The translations under genes and the position numbers were made by a program. Of a DNA stretch of 64,000 nt, positions 24,513 through 33,926 are shown piece after piece. The notes beneath the pieces were generated by a model that made no database searches, was not told the DNA's origin, and was given only the letters and a program-made list of their open reading frames with translations. The number at the start of each line of letters is the position of its first letter. Positions within the stretch are counted from its first letter, which is position 1. The DNA is from CAIZGX01 sp046048875 (GTDB lineage: Bacteria; Bacteroidota; Bacteroidia; Flavobacteriales_D; Sanyastnellaceae), in contig JBJOFG010000001.1 in the NCBI GenBank assembly GCA_046048875.1, positions 139,257 through 203,256 of the forward strand, given 5' to 3'.

Positions 24513-25670
24513 ATGGAAAGAAGAAAAATTTGTGTGGTAGTCACAGCAAGACCGTCTTATAGTCGAATTAAAACAGCCTTGCAAGCTATCAAGGAGCATC
24601 CCAAACTTGAACTTCAATTGGTGGTTGCTGCTTCTGCGTTGTTAGATCGTTATGGATCCGCTGTTCAGTATATTGAAAAAGATGGATTTCATATAGCAGC
24701 TAAAGTATTCAATGTGCTAGAAGGTGAGAACTTAACCGCGGCCGCAAAGACTACGGGGCTTGGAATAATGGAATTGTCTTCTGTATTTGAAAATTTAAGG
24801 CCCGACATGGTAGTAACGGTTGCTGATAGATTTGAGACAATTTCTACGGCCATTGCCGCGGCTTACATGAATATACCTTTGGTTCATATTCAAGGCGGAG
24901 AGGTGACCGGTAATATTGATGAAAAGGTAAGACACAGCATTACCAAACTTGCTGATTATCATTTTGTAGCTTCTGCAGATGCATATGAACGTGTTATCAA
25001 ATTGGGTGAAAATCCGAGCAATGTATTCAATACAGGTTGTCCATCAATTGATTTAGCCGATAAGGTTATTCAAAATCCGAACCTTGATTTTAATCCCTAT
25101 GAAAAATATGGTGGGGTTGGTGTCTGCCCCGATTTGTCTAACGGCTATGTTGTTGTTATGCAACATCCAGTGACAAACGAATATCAGGACTCTCGTAAAC
25201 ACATTAACGAGACTCTCATTGCGGTGAAAGATTTGCACCTCCCGGTCTTGTGGTTTTGGCCGAATGTAGATGCCGGCGCGGATGGTACTTCTGCAGGTAT
25301 TCGTGCATTTCGTGAAAAACACCTTACTCATCACATTCATTTTTTTAAAAACATGGAGGGCGAAGATTTTTTAAAACTTCTTTTTAATAGCAAATGTTTG
25401 GTAGGAAACTCTTCGGTTGGAATAAGAGAATGTGCATATTTGGGTGTTCCAGTTGTTAACGTTGGATCAAGGCAAAATCGAAGAGCACGGGGAAACAATA
25501 TAATTGATGTGGATTATAATTCCATAACAATCAAGGGCGCAATAGATTCGTGGTTGAATTCAGGAAAACCTAAGCGCTCTGATGTCTATGGCGGCGGAAA
25601 TGCGGGAGAACAAATTGCAAATCTTCTTGCGACTAATTCATTGATTTTTCACAAAACAATTAGTTATTGA
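24513..25670 (+). CDS. neuC: UDP-GlcNAc 2-epimerase (hydrolysing)
   Basis: A 385-residue GT-B fold enzyme with the NeuC pattern: VVTARPSYSRIKTAL at the N-terminus, VTVADRFETIS, VHIQGGEVTGNIDEKVRH, and GNSSVGIRECAYLGVPVVN near residue 300. It hydrolyses and epimerises UDP-GlcNAc to ManNAc plus UDP, the first sialic-acid step. Relatives act on UDP-2,4-diacetamido sugars for legionaminic acid, so the substrate is not certain. It lies 3 bases after neuB, and its stop overlaps the TTG start of neuA. Confidence 0.94.
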   Translation: MERRKICVVVTARPSYSRIKTALQAIKEHPKLELQLVVAASALLDRYGSAVQYIEKDGFHIAAKVFNVLEGENLTAAAKTTGLGIMELSSVFENLRPDMVVTVADRFETISTAIAAAYMNIPLVHIQGGEVTGNIDEKVRHSITKLADYHFVASADAYERVIKLGENPSNVFNTGCPSIDLADKVIQNPNLDFNPYEKYGGVGVCPDLSNGYVVVMQHPVTNEYQDSRKHINETLIAVKDLHLPVLWFWPNVDAGADGTSAGIRAFREKHLTHHIHFFKNMEGEDFLKLLFNSKCLVGNSSVGIRECAYLGVPVVNVGSRQNRRARGNNIIDVDYNSITIKGAIDSWLNSGKPKRSDVYGGGNAGEQIANLLATNSLIFHKTISY

Positions 25671-26374
25671 GAATTTTGGGATTAATACCTGCTCGAGCAG
25701 GTTCTAAGGGAATTCCGGGCAAGAATATCAAGGTATTAGGAGGCAAACCTTTAATAGCGCATGCCGCAGATTCAGTTGGAAAATCTTTAAGAATTAGCCG
25801 ATTAATCGTTAGTACTGACTCTGAGGAAATTGCTCAAATTGCAAGAGAGCAAGGTATTGAAGTTCCTTTTATAAGACCTCAGGAGTTGGCTTTAGATACC
25901 ACCCCTTCGGTTGAAGTAATGATTCACGCATTGAACTATTATAAAAATATCGGTGAAGAATTTGATGCAATTTGCTTGCTTCAAGCAACAAGCCCATTTA
26001 GGCCAAAGAATTTTGTTGACGATTGTATTCAGACCTTTATTGATTCAAATTCAGATTCATTCATTTCCGTGCTAAGTGTTCCTCATGAATATAATCCACA
26101 TTGGACTTTTGAAGAAAATGAATGTGGCGGATTAAGAATTGCAACAGGTGAGAACGAATTAATTCCAAGACGGCAAGATTTACCTCGAAGTTTTTTTAGA
26201 GATGGAAGTGTCTATATCACAAAAGTTGATTTTTTGCTTAAACAGAAGAAGATAGTAGGAGGGAAAATTTCCTTCAAGGAATCTGATTCAAAGTACTATT
26301 GTAATTTAGATACACAAGAAGATTGGTCAAGAGCTGAAGAAATGATTCGATTGTTTCCTGAATTACTTTCTTAA
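25667..26374 (+). CDS. neuA: CMP-nonulosonate cytidylyltransferase
   Basis: A 235-residue cytidylyltransferase. It starts with a TTG that overlaps the neuC stop as TTGA and reads RILGLIPARAGSKGIPGKNIK, the CTP-binding loop. Further motifs are IVSTDSEEIA, LLQATSPFRP and FFRDGSVYI. It activates the neuB product to the CMP-sugar used by transferases. A second enzyme of this family is encoded at 34675 for the other pathway. No alternative start keeps the essential first strand, which supports TTG. Confidence 0.92.
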   Translation: MRILGLIPARAGSKGIPGKNIKVLGGKPLIAHAADSVGKSLRISRLIVSTDSEEIAQIAREQGIEVPFIRPQELALDTTPSVEVMIHALNYYKNIGEEFDAICLLQATSPFRPKNFVDDCIQTFIDSNSDSFISVLSVPHEYNPHWTFEENECGGLRIATGENELIPRRQDLPRSFFRDGSVYITKVDFLLKQKKIVGGKISFKESDSKYYCNLDTQEDWSRAEEMIRLFPELLS

Positions 26375-26377
26375 TTT

Positions 26378-28099
26378 ATGTGTGGAATAGCGGGCATATT
26401 AACAACAAATCAGACTACGCAAAGTGAGTCTATTGTACAAAAGATGTTGCTCTCGACAAAACACAGAGGGCCAGACGCGTCTGTATTTTGGAATGATACC
26501 GTTGCATATTTGGGTCACAATAGATTAAGCATAATTGATTTGAGTCAATTTGCAAATCAACCCATGCAGAGTTCGTGCGGCCGGTTTACCATAGTATTTA
26601 ATGGAGAGATTTACAATTACCTTGAATTAAAATCTCAACTCAGAGCACAGACTGTTTTTAAAACGGAGTCCGACACCGAAGTATTACTTGCGGCATATCA
26701 AAAATGGGGATCACAAGTTTGTGAGCATTTGAACGGAATGTTTGCCTTTTTAATATGGGACTCTCAAGAAAGAAGTGCTTTCATTTGTAGAGATCGGTTC
26801 GGAGTAAAACCGTTCTATTATACGTTTTTTCAAGGAGCATTTTATTTCGCTAGCGAGATAAAAGCCTTTTTTGCAGCTGGGATACCAAAAGTAGAAAATT
26901 GGAAAGTTTGGGCCAATTATCTCTCTTATGGCACATATGGCATGCCTCACGAAACGTTTTGGTCTGGAATTAATCAAATTCCGGCGGGTCATCAGACAAA
27001 AGTAGTAATCAAGGAGCATGCTGCTTTGACTGAAGCGGAAATGGAATTAGTAAATTGGTATGACTTTATCGGAAGGGTGAACGCAATAGAACCAATAGAT
27101 GAAAAAACATTAAAGAATCAGTATTTGGATTTACTAAACGACTCTATTGCTTTGAGATTTAGAGCGGATGTAAAAGTTGGTTTTAATATAAGTGGAGGGC
27201 TTGATTCATCGGCTTTGCTAGCATTAGTTAATAAGAATTTCCCCGAGAATAAAACTATAGAGGCATTTACCTTCTATTCAAACAATGCTGATTACGACGA
27301 ATTACCGTGGGTAGAGGAAATGATTGCTTTAACTGGAAATCCTTTAAACAGTTGTCTCCTAAACGTAAACGAAATGGAACAATTGATTCAGGAAGTTTCC
27401 TATTATCAAGATGAGCCTTATGGCGGTTTTCCAACCATTGCTTATAGCTTAATATTTAAAGAAGCACGAAAGAAGAATATCTTGGTACTTTTAGATGGTC
27501 AGGGCATGGATGAAGCTTGGGCTGGGTACGATTATTACAGAACCCAATCGGGTTTTTTGGTTCAAGGAACAAGTTCATCTCCTGTAAGACCGGAGGCATT
27601 AGATTCTGAATTTAGAAAATTGGCTGAAAAAGAGATTTACCCTGAGCCTTTTTCTGATAAATTAAAGAATTTACAATACAGGGATATTTTTTATACAAAA
27701 ATACCACGTGCATTGCGTTTTAACGATCGAAACAGTATGATGCACAGTACAGAATTAAGAGAGCCCTTTTTAGATTATCGACTTGTTGAATTGGCTTTTG
27801 CTCAAGATGAATCAATTAAAATTAAGGGAAATCAGAGTAAATGGATGTTAAGACAAATTGTTAAGGATTATCTAGGCGATAGAATTTCGTTAGCACCAAA
27901 ACGCCCCTTACAAACTCCCCAAAGAGAATGGATAAAAGAGCAATTGCGGCCTATTTTTTCTCATAATATTAATGAGTTTGCTAATAAATCCTATATGAAT
28001 AAAGAAGCTGTTCTATCGGAATGGTCTGATTACCAAAACGGTTCTCAAGACAATAGTTTTTATATCTGGCAGTGGATGAATTTAAATGTAGTAGGTTGA
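26378..28099 (+). CDS. AsnB-type glutamine amidotransferase (first copy)
   Basis: A 573-residue asparagine-synthase family protein starting MCGIAGIL, with the catalytic Cys2 of the class II glutaminase domain. KHRGPDAS, LGHNRLSIIDLS and FNGEIYNY follow. The synthetase domain has the ATP loop GFNISGGLDSSALL and LLDGQGMDEAWAGY. In polysaccharide loci such enzymes usually amidate a uronic acid instead of aspartate, and the operon makes such an acid at its start. That role is inference. It is about 34 percent of an operon length away from the second copy at 47779 and clearly different from it in sequence. Confidence 0.88.
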   Translation: MCGIAGILTTNQTTQSESIVQKMLLSTKHRGPDASVFWNDTVAYLGHNRLSIIDLSQFANQPMQSSCGRFTIVFNGEIYNYLELKSQLRAQTVFKTESDTEVLLAAYQKWGSQVCEHLNGMFAFLIWDSQERSAFICRDRFGVKPFYYTFFQGAFYFASEIKAFFAAGIPKVENWKVWANYLSYGTYGMPHETFWSGINQIPAGHQTKVVIKEHAALTEAEMELVNWYDFIGRVNAIEPIDEKTLKNQYLDLLNDSIALRFRADVKVGFNISGGLDSSALLALVNKNFPENKTIEAFTFYSNNADYDELPWVEEMIALTGNPLNSCLLNVNEMEQLIQEVSYYQDEPYGGFPTIAYSLIFKEARKKNILVLLDGQGMDEAWAGYDYYRTQSGFLVQGTSSSPVRPEALDSEFRKLAEKEIYPEPFSDKLKNLQYRDIFYTKIPRALRFNDRNSMMHSTELREPFLDYRLVELAFAQDESIKIKGNQSKWMLRQIVKDYLGDRISLAPKRPLQTPQREWIKEQLRPIFSHNINEFANKSYMNKEAVLSEWSDYQNGSQDNSFYIWQWMNLNVVG

Positions 28100-28115
28100 A
28101 CAAATTACTGTTGAT

Positions 28116-29879
28116 TTGAAGGAAAAGTTAGAAATAATAAAATTTTATTTCAGATATGTTGGCTTTGGAATGGTTTTGCTTATTGCATTTTCGTTCCTTA
28201 CGGGTGTATTTGAAAGCATTGGAATTAGTTTAGTTTTACCAGTAATTCAAAGTATGCTCATTGGCGAGAATGCAATTGGAAGCTTGAAAATAGATTATAT
28301 CGTCGATTTAGTAAGGTATGTTGGAATTGAACACTCAAATGAAAATTTAATTTTTCTGCTTTTCGGAGTTTTTGTATTTAAAGCTTTATTTAAATTTATG
28401 ACCGGTTACATAAAAGTGTACTATTCGAGTGGATTTTTGCTTCAATTGCGCTCAAATCTTTTGAATATGTTTACAAGATTAGATTATTTAAATTACACAC
28501 AAAAAGATGCGGGTAAGTTGTCTAATAGCATTACACTGGAAGTTGAGAACGTCATTTCGGGTTTCATTTACTTTTCGAATTATTTGGTTACAATTTTTAC
28601 TGGGGTATCTTTTATTTTTTTTATATTAACAATAAATCCTTGGTTTGCCCTGGTTGTTGTTCTCTTTGGAACAATTTATTACACCTTATTTAGAAGACTA
28701 AATAGGAGTATAAAAAATATTTCAATCGGAATTACAGAGTACAATTCAAATTTCCACAGTGTTCTAATACAGTACATTCATTCGTTCAAATATCTTAAAT
28801 CTACAAATACATTCAGTAAATTAAAAGAGAATTTAGTTGCAACTATAAATAAAATAAGAGAGTTAAAAATAAAGAAAGATATTAGATCAAATTTCATTTC
28901 ATCGGTTCAAGAGCCTGCTTTAATCATAATGATTGCCTTGGTAATTTATATTTCGATGAGGATATTCAATATCCCAGCTGCCTCAATATTTATTTTGCTA
29001 TTACTTTTTTATAGATCTACGAATTATTTTCTTTCTGCTCAAAATATTTGGAACACATTTTTGGGCCACATTGGCAGCTCAAGATCAATCGTAGAATTGC
29101 AAGAAAGCCTTATTGGTGGCGAAGAAGTAATTAGCGGAACTAATGAAATTATTCGGTTTAATGAGATAAGTATAGAAAATGTCTTTTTTGATTACAATAG
29201 CGAAACGACTGTTTTAAATAATATTTCAGTTTCAATTCCAGCCAATAAAACCATCGCGTTTGTTGGTAAAAGTGGTAGTGGAAAAAGTACATTAGTAAAT
29301 ATACTCTCTGGAATCATCATTCCAAAAAGGGGTCAAGTTGCTATCGATGGGTTACCGCTATGTGAAATTAATATGTTAGCATGGAGAGAGCGGATTGGAT
29401 ACATTACTCAAGAGTCTGTAATTTTTAATGATACCATTCTTAACAATATTACACTTTGGAATTATGACGAGCAAATTGACGGGCAGCGATTACAGGATGC
29501 AATTGAAATGAGTCAGTTGAGTGATTTCATTCAAAGCAGAGCAGATTTTGAAAAATTAGTGGGGGACAGAGGTATAACTATTTCTGGAGGCCAAAGGCAA
29601 AGAATTTGTATTGCAAGAGAACTGTATAAAAAACCGGCATTATTGGTATTAGATGAAGCCACTAGTTCTTTAGATTCTCAAACCGAAAAATTTGTTCAAG
29701 AAAGTATTGATGCGCTCAAGGGCAAGATTACAATCATTATAATCGCGCACAGATTTTCAACCATAAAAAACGCGGACATTATACACATGATAGAGGCGGG
29801 AGAAATAGTGGAGTCGGGTACATTCGGGGAATTGACTAGGATGGGTTCTGCATTTGCAAGATTAAACGATATACAGTAA
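28116..29879 (+). CDS. ABC-type glycolipid flippase (PglK/MsbA-like)
   Basis: A 587-residue half transporter starting with TTG. About six transmembrane helices occupy residues 10-300, followed by an ATPase domain with Walker A FVGKSGSGKSTLVN, signature ISGGQRQRICIAREL, Walker B LLVLDEATSSLD and the H-loop IAHRFST. The fused membrane and ATPase layout is that of MsbA and of PglK, which flips lipid-linked oligosaccharides. No Wzx-type flippase was found in the window, so this protein may move the repeat unit across the inner membrane. It sits 16 bases after the first asnB-type gene. Confidence 0.9.
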   Translation: MKEKLEIIKFYFRYVGFGMVLLIAFSFLTGVFESIGISLVLPVIQSMLIGENAIGSLKIDYIVDLVRYVGIEHSNENLIFLLFGVFVFKALFKFMTGYIKVYYSSGFLLQLRSNLLNMFTRLDYLNYTQKDAGKLSNSITLEVENVISGFIYFSNYLVTIFTGVSFIFFILTINPWFALVVVLFGTIYYTLFRRLNRSIKNISIGITEYNSNFHSVLIQYIHSFKYLKSTNTFSKLKENLVATINKIRELKIKKDIRSNFISSVQEPALIIMIALVIYISMRIFNIPAASIFILLLLFYRSTNYFLSAQNIWNTFLGHIGSSRSIVELQESLIGGEEVISGTNEIIRFNEISIENVFFDYNSETTVLNNISVSIPANKTIAFVGKSGSGKSTLVNILSGIIIPKRGQVAIDGLPLCEINMLAWRERIGYITQESVIFNDTILNNITLWNYDEQIDGQRLQDAIEMSQLSDFIQSRADFEKLVGDRGITISGGQRQRICIARELYKKPALLVLDEATSSLDSQTEKFVQESIDALKGKITIIIIAHRFSTIKNADIIHMIEAGEIVESGTFGELTRMGSAFARLNDIQ

Positions 29880-29956
29880 AGCACTGCACATTCTCTGGGG
29901 CAGTTTTTAAAATTAATTTGAAAGTAATTCATCGAAATTATTAATTGAAACTTGAA

Positions 29957-30967
29957 ATGTTGGAAAATAAAACCATTTTAATTACTGGAGGAACGGGCTC
30001 TTTAGGAAAGGCATTAACAAATCACATCTTAAACAAACATGCGAATATTAAGAAGTTGATTATTCTGTCGAGAGATGAGCAGAAGCAATTTCAAATGGCT
30101 CAAGATTTTCCTGAGTCGAAATATCCGCAAATAAGATATTTTTTAGGTGATGTGCGAGATGAAGCAAGATTAGTAAGAGCTTTTCAAGGAGTCGATATTG
30201 TCATTCACGCTGCTGCAATGAAACATGTTCATTTGGCAGAATACAATCCTGATGAATGCATAAAAACGAATATTGGCGGTGCACAAAATGTTATTAATGC
30301 AGCACTGCAGACATCTGTTTCAAATGTTGTTGCTTTATCTACCGATAAAGCCTGCGCCCCAATAAATCTTTATGGTGCAACTAAATTAACATCTGACAAA
30401 CTTTTCGTTGCGGCCAATAACATTAAAGGGTCAAATCCGATTAAGTTTTCAGTAGTTAGATACGGAAATGTAATGGGTTCTAATGGGTCTGTGATTCCTT
30501 ATTTTATAAAAATGAAAAATACAGGAGTTTTACCTATTACAGATCCTAACATGACAAGATTTAATATTTCTCTTCAAGGTGGTGTGGACATGGTTATGCA
30601 CGCAATTGAACATGCTTGGGGGGGAGAAATATTTATTCCTAAAATAGCCTCCTATAGAATAATGGATGTTGCGAATGCGATTGGTCCAGAATGTGAAAAA
30701 AAGGTAGTCGGAATAAGGCCGGGAGAAAAAATACATGAGGAAATGATAACTTCTTCAGACTCTTTCTACACATACGATTTAGGCAAATATTTTACAATTC
30801 TTCCAAGTGTGACAAATTTTGATTTGAATGATTTTGTGCGCACTTTCTCCGCATCGAAGGTAAGAGAAGGATTTAGTTATGATTCAGGAACCAATTCAGA
30901 ATGGGAGACCGTTGAAAGTCTTAAATTACTTATTAAGGAACACGTAGAAGCAGCATTAGAAGTATAA
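29957..30967 (+). CDS. pseB: UDP-GlcNAc 4,6-dehydratase (inverting)
   Basis: A 336-residue SDR enzyme. The ATG at 29957 is chosen over a TTG 12 bases upstream. Motifs are TILITGGTGSLGKAL, AAAMKHVHLAEYNPDE, ALSTDKACAPINLYGATKL and VRYGNVMGSNGSVIPYF, all of the PseB/FlaA1 group. It removes water from UDP-GlcNAc and inverts C5, giving UDP-2-acetamido-2,6-dideoxy-4-keto-L-arabino-hexose. This is the first step of pseudaminic acid synthesis. The 65-base gap before it is the largest gap within the operon. Confidence 0.94.
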   Translation: MLENKTILITGGTGSLGKALTNHILNKHANIKKLIILSRDEQKQFQMAQDFPESKYPQIRYFLGDVRDEARLVRAFQGVDIVIHAAAMKHVHLAEYNPDECIKTNIGGAQNVINAALQTSVSNVVALSTDKACAPINLYGATKLTSDKLFVAANNIKGSNPIKFSVVRYGNVMGSNGSVIPYFIKMKNTGVLPITDPNMTRFNISLQGGVDMVMHAIEHAWGGEIFIPKIASYRIMDVANAIGPECEKKVVGIRPGEKIHEEMITSSDSFYTYDLGKYFTILPSVTNFDLNDFVRTFSASKVREGFSYDSGTNSEWETVESLKLLIKEHVEAALEV

Positions 30968-32178
30968 TGGAAAACAAAGTAATTCCTTATGGTCGTCAGA
31001 ATATAACAAAAGAAGATGTTGATGCCGTTGTTGAAATTCTTAAATCTGACTATTTAACACAAGGCCCGAAGATAAAAGAGTTTGAAGACAAATTTGCTGA
31101 GTACATAGGAAGCAAATATGCAGTCGCGGTCTCAAATGGAACAGCTGCGTTGCATCTTTGCAATTTGGCATTGGGTGTGAAGGAGGGAGATAAAGTAATT
31201 ACAACTCCAATTACATTCGCGGCTTCTGCAAATTGCGTTCGGTATTGTGGCGGTGAAGTTGTTTTTTCAGATATAGATCCAACCACTTATCTGTTAGACA
31301 TTAATAAAGTTCAAGTGCTCTTGGAAAATTCGCCAAAAGGAACTTACAAGGGGATTATTCCAGTTGATTTTGCCGGAAGAGCAGTGGATTTAGAGGCCTT
31401 CAGAAAATTGGCTGATGAGTATAATTTATGGATTATTGAAGATGCTTGCCATGCACCTGGTGGCTATTTCTTAGATTCTTCAAATAATATGCAGAAATGC
31501 GGTAACAGTAATTTTGCCGATTTAGCAATCTTCTCTTTCCACCCAGTAAAACATATTGCATGTGGAGAGGGGGGTATGATAACTACTAACGATGAAACTT
31601 TGTACAATTCTTTGCTTTCATTGCGCACCCACGGTATTACAAAGAATGAAAATGACTTTGTCAATTCAATTGAATTTGCAAGTGGGCAAAAAAGAGATAG
31701 TGAAAGCTTTCCAGGTTGGTATATGGAAATGCATTCTCTAGGGTTTAATTATCGCTTGACTGATTTTCAAGCTGCTCTGGGTATTAGCCAGTTGAAAAGG
31801 GCAGATGAAGGATTATTGCAACGAAAAAGAATAGCTGGAATATACGCTTCGGCGTTTGAAAATTCAGAATTTATTAAAAGTCAATCAGGTTTACTAGAAG
31901 GGCATGCTTATCATTTATATGTGATTGAAGTAAATGATCGTTTAGGATTGTATAATTATTTAAGGGAGAACAAAATTTTAGCTCAGGTGCATTACATCCC
32001 TTGTCATTTAATGCCTTATTACAGAGGTCTTGGATGGAAAGAGGGTGATTGTAGTAATGCAGAACTGTATTATAGAAATTGTATCAGTTTACCTATGTAT
32101 TCTTCATTAACGGCTGATCAACAAACCTATATTATTCAAAAAGTTAAAGAATATTATAAAAAGAATTATGAAAATTAA
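30967..32178 (+). CDS. pseC: PseC aminotransferase
   Basis: A 403-residue DegT/DnrJ/EryC1 aminotransferase starting NKVIPYGRQNITKEDVDAVV, the usual PseC opening. Other motifs are DYLTQGPKI, VSNGTAALHLC, TPITFAASAN, EDACHAPGG and the pyridoxal-phosphate lysine in SFHPVKHIACGEGG. It puts an amino group on C4 of the PseB product. The start overlaps the pseB stop as TAATG, which indicates coupled translation. Confidence 0.95.
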   Translation: MENKVIPYGRQNITKEDVDAVVEILKSDYLTQGPKIKEFEDKFAEYIGSKYAVAVSNGTAALHLCNLALGVKEGDKVITTPITFAASANCVRYCGGEVVFSDIDPTTYLLDINKVQVLLENSPKGTYKGIIPVDFAGRAVDLEAFRKLADEYNLWIIEDACHAPGGYFLDSSNNMQKCGNSNFADLAIFSFHPVKHIACGEGGMITTNDETLYNSLLSLRTHGITKNENDFVNSIEFASGQKRDSESFPGWYMEMHSLGFNYRLTDFQAALGISQLKRADEGLLQRKRIAGIYASAFENSEFIKSQSGLLEGHAYHLYVIEVNDRLGLYNYLRENKILAQVHYIPCHLMPYYRGLGWKEGDCSNAELYYRNCISLPMYSSLTADQQTYIIQKVKEYYKKNYEN

Positions 32179-33319
32179 ATATTGTAAAAGGTGTCTATTT
32201 CCGGAAACAAAACCGGATTTGTTTTTTGATGATCGTGGGATTTGTTCTGCTTGCTCAGCTGCAGATGAAAAAGATCTTTCGATAGATTGGGATGCAAGAA
32301 AAAAAGATTTTTTTACCATAATCGAGAAATATAAAAAGGCTCCAGGAGAAATTGGCTATGATTGCTTAATTCCTGTTAGCGGAGGTAAGGACAGTACCTA
32401 TCAGGCATATTTTATGAAGGAAATATGCGGTTTGAATCCTTTGTGTGTTTGTTTTGAAACTACTAATCTCACTGAACTTGGTAGAAAGAATATTGATAAT
32501 ATTTCTAAAATGGGCATAGACGTTATATACTTCAAGAAAAATTACAAAGCCTATAGAAGTTTGGTAGTTGAGGGTTTTAAGAGAGTGGGAGATGAAATGT
32601 GGCCAAATCACCTAGGCATTTTTACAATTCCAATAAATATAGCTGTTAAATTTAATATTCCTCTGGTAATTTGGGGTGAAAATCCTCAGCAAGAGTATGG
32701 TGGACCTATAGAGTCAATTCAAAATAAACACTTGAATAGAAAGTGGTTGGAGGAATTTGGAGGGTTGCTTGGTAATCGGATTCAAGACATGGTGGGTGTC
32801 GATGGACTTACTGAAAAAGACTTAACACCATATTTTTATCCTTCAGATGAGGAAATTAATAAAGTAGGAGTTGTTGGAGTTTTTCTTGGCCACTATTTTT
32901 ATTGGGATGCAAGAAAACAACTTGAAATTGTCAAAAATCATGGATTTTCAACAAAAACAGATGGTCCCGTGGAAGGAACTTATACTAATTATGAAAATCT
33001 CGATGAAAAAATGCATGGCTTGCATGATTATTTAAAGTTTGTTAAATACGGTTTTGGAAGAGCAACGGATCATGCATGCATCGATATAAGAAATAATAGG
33101 TTAACACGTGAGGAAGGTTTGAAATTGGTAAAAATGTTTGATGGTAAGTATCCTCACTATAGTGTAAAAGAATTCATAGAGTATTCAGGTTTGACCAAGG
33201 AAGAGATTGATTCGATTATTGATTCTTTTACCAACCCTGTTCTTTTTAAACAAGATGAAAATGGAAGGTTTATGAGAGATGCTAATGGTAATCTATTGAG
33301 AGCGTTTGAAGTTGAATAA
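32168..33319 (+). CDS. N-acetyl sugar amidotransferase (WbpG/PseA family)
   Basis: A 383-residue ATP-pyrophosphatase type enzyme. A cysteine-rich start, YCKRCLFPETKPDL then ICSACSAA, resembles a zinc site. The PP-loop CLIPVSGGKDSTYQA follows near residue 70. The family (TIGR03573 type; WbpG in Pseudomonas, PseA in Campylobacter) turns an acetamido group into an acetamidino group using ammonia. The next two genes encode HisH and HisF homologues that make and channel this ammonia in Pseudomonas. It overlaps pseC by 11 bases. Confidence 0.9.
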   Translation: MKIKYCKRCLFPETKPDLFFDDRGICSACSAADEKDLSIDWDARKKDFFTIIEKYKKAPGEIGYDCLIPVSGGKDSTYQAYFMKEICGLNPLCVCFETTNLTELGRKNIDNISKMGIDVIYFKKNYKAYRSLVVEGFKRVGDEMWPNHLGIFTIPINIAVKFNIPLVIWGENPQQEYGGPIESIQNKHLNRKWLEEFGGLLGNRIQDMVGVDGLTEKDLTPYFYPSDEEINKVGVVGVFLGHYFYWDARKQLEIVKNHGFSTKTDGPVEGTYTNYENLDEKMHGLHDYLKFVKYGFGRATDHACIDIRNNRLTREEGLKLVKMFDGKYPHYSVKEFIEYSGLTKEEIDSIIDSFTNPVLFKQDENGRFMRDANGNLLRAFEVE

Positions 33320-33320
33320 T

Positions 33321-33926
33321 ATGGTGGCTATTATTGATTACGGAATGGGCAATATTGCTTCAGTGCAGAAGGCGCTTAATTTTTTGAATATCAAAAATAT
33401 TGTAACGAACGATCAAAATATTATTAAAAGTTCTTCTGCTATTTTACTTCCTGGCGTTGGGTCTTTTGCGCAAGGGATGTTAAATCTCAAAGAGTTGAAT
33501 CTCGTAGATTTACTTACTGAAGAAGTGGTAATCAAGCAGAAGCCATTTTTTGGAATTTGTTTGGGAATGCAACTAATTATGGAGTTTGGAAATGAACCAC
33601 ATAAATGTGTTGGATTAGGTTGGATTAAAGGAGAAGTAAAAAAACTCGAGCTTGTGAATTTAAAAATCCCACATATGGGTTGGAATGAAATTGAGATAAG
33701 AAATAATAAATATTTTAACACCATAAATAGCAGAGACTTTTATTTTATCCATAGTTTTTACGCAGATGTTGAAAATTATGAAAACATTGCAGCAACAGTG
33801 AATTATGGGTTTGATGTAACTGCTTGTATACAAAAAAATAGAATTTTTGCAACTCAATTTCACCCTGAAAAAAGCCAAGATGCTGGATTAGCTGTGATTA
33901 AAAATTTTTTTGATTTGAATGCTTAA
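33321..33926 (+). CDS. HisH-like glutaminase subunit of sugar amidotransferase
   Basis: A 201-residue class I glutamine amidotransferase. The ATG at 33321 lies right after the preceding stop codon and gives VAIIDYGMGNIASVQKAL. An in-frame TTG at 33306 would overlap the previous gene and is less likely. The catalytic cysteine is in FGICLGMQL and the histidine and glutamate are in FHPEKSQDAG. Close relatives are HisH of histidine synthesis and HisH2 of acetamidino-sugar synthesis. With no other his genes present, the second role is inferred. Confidence 0.9.
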   Translation: MVAIIDYGMGNIASVQKALNFLNIKNIVTNDQNIIKSSSAILLPGVGSFAQGMLNLKELNLVDLLTEEVVIKQKPFFGICLGMQLIMEFGNEPHKCVGLGWIKGEVKKLELVNLKIPHMGWNEIEIRNNKYFNTINSRDFYFIHSFYADVENYENIAATVNYGFDVTACIQKNRIFATQFHPEKSQDAGLAVIKNFFDLNA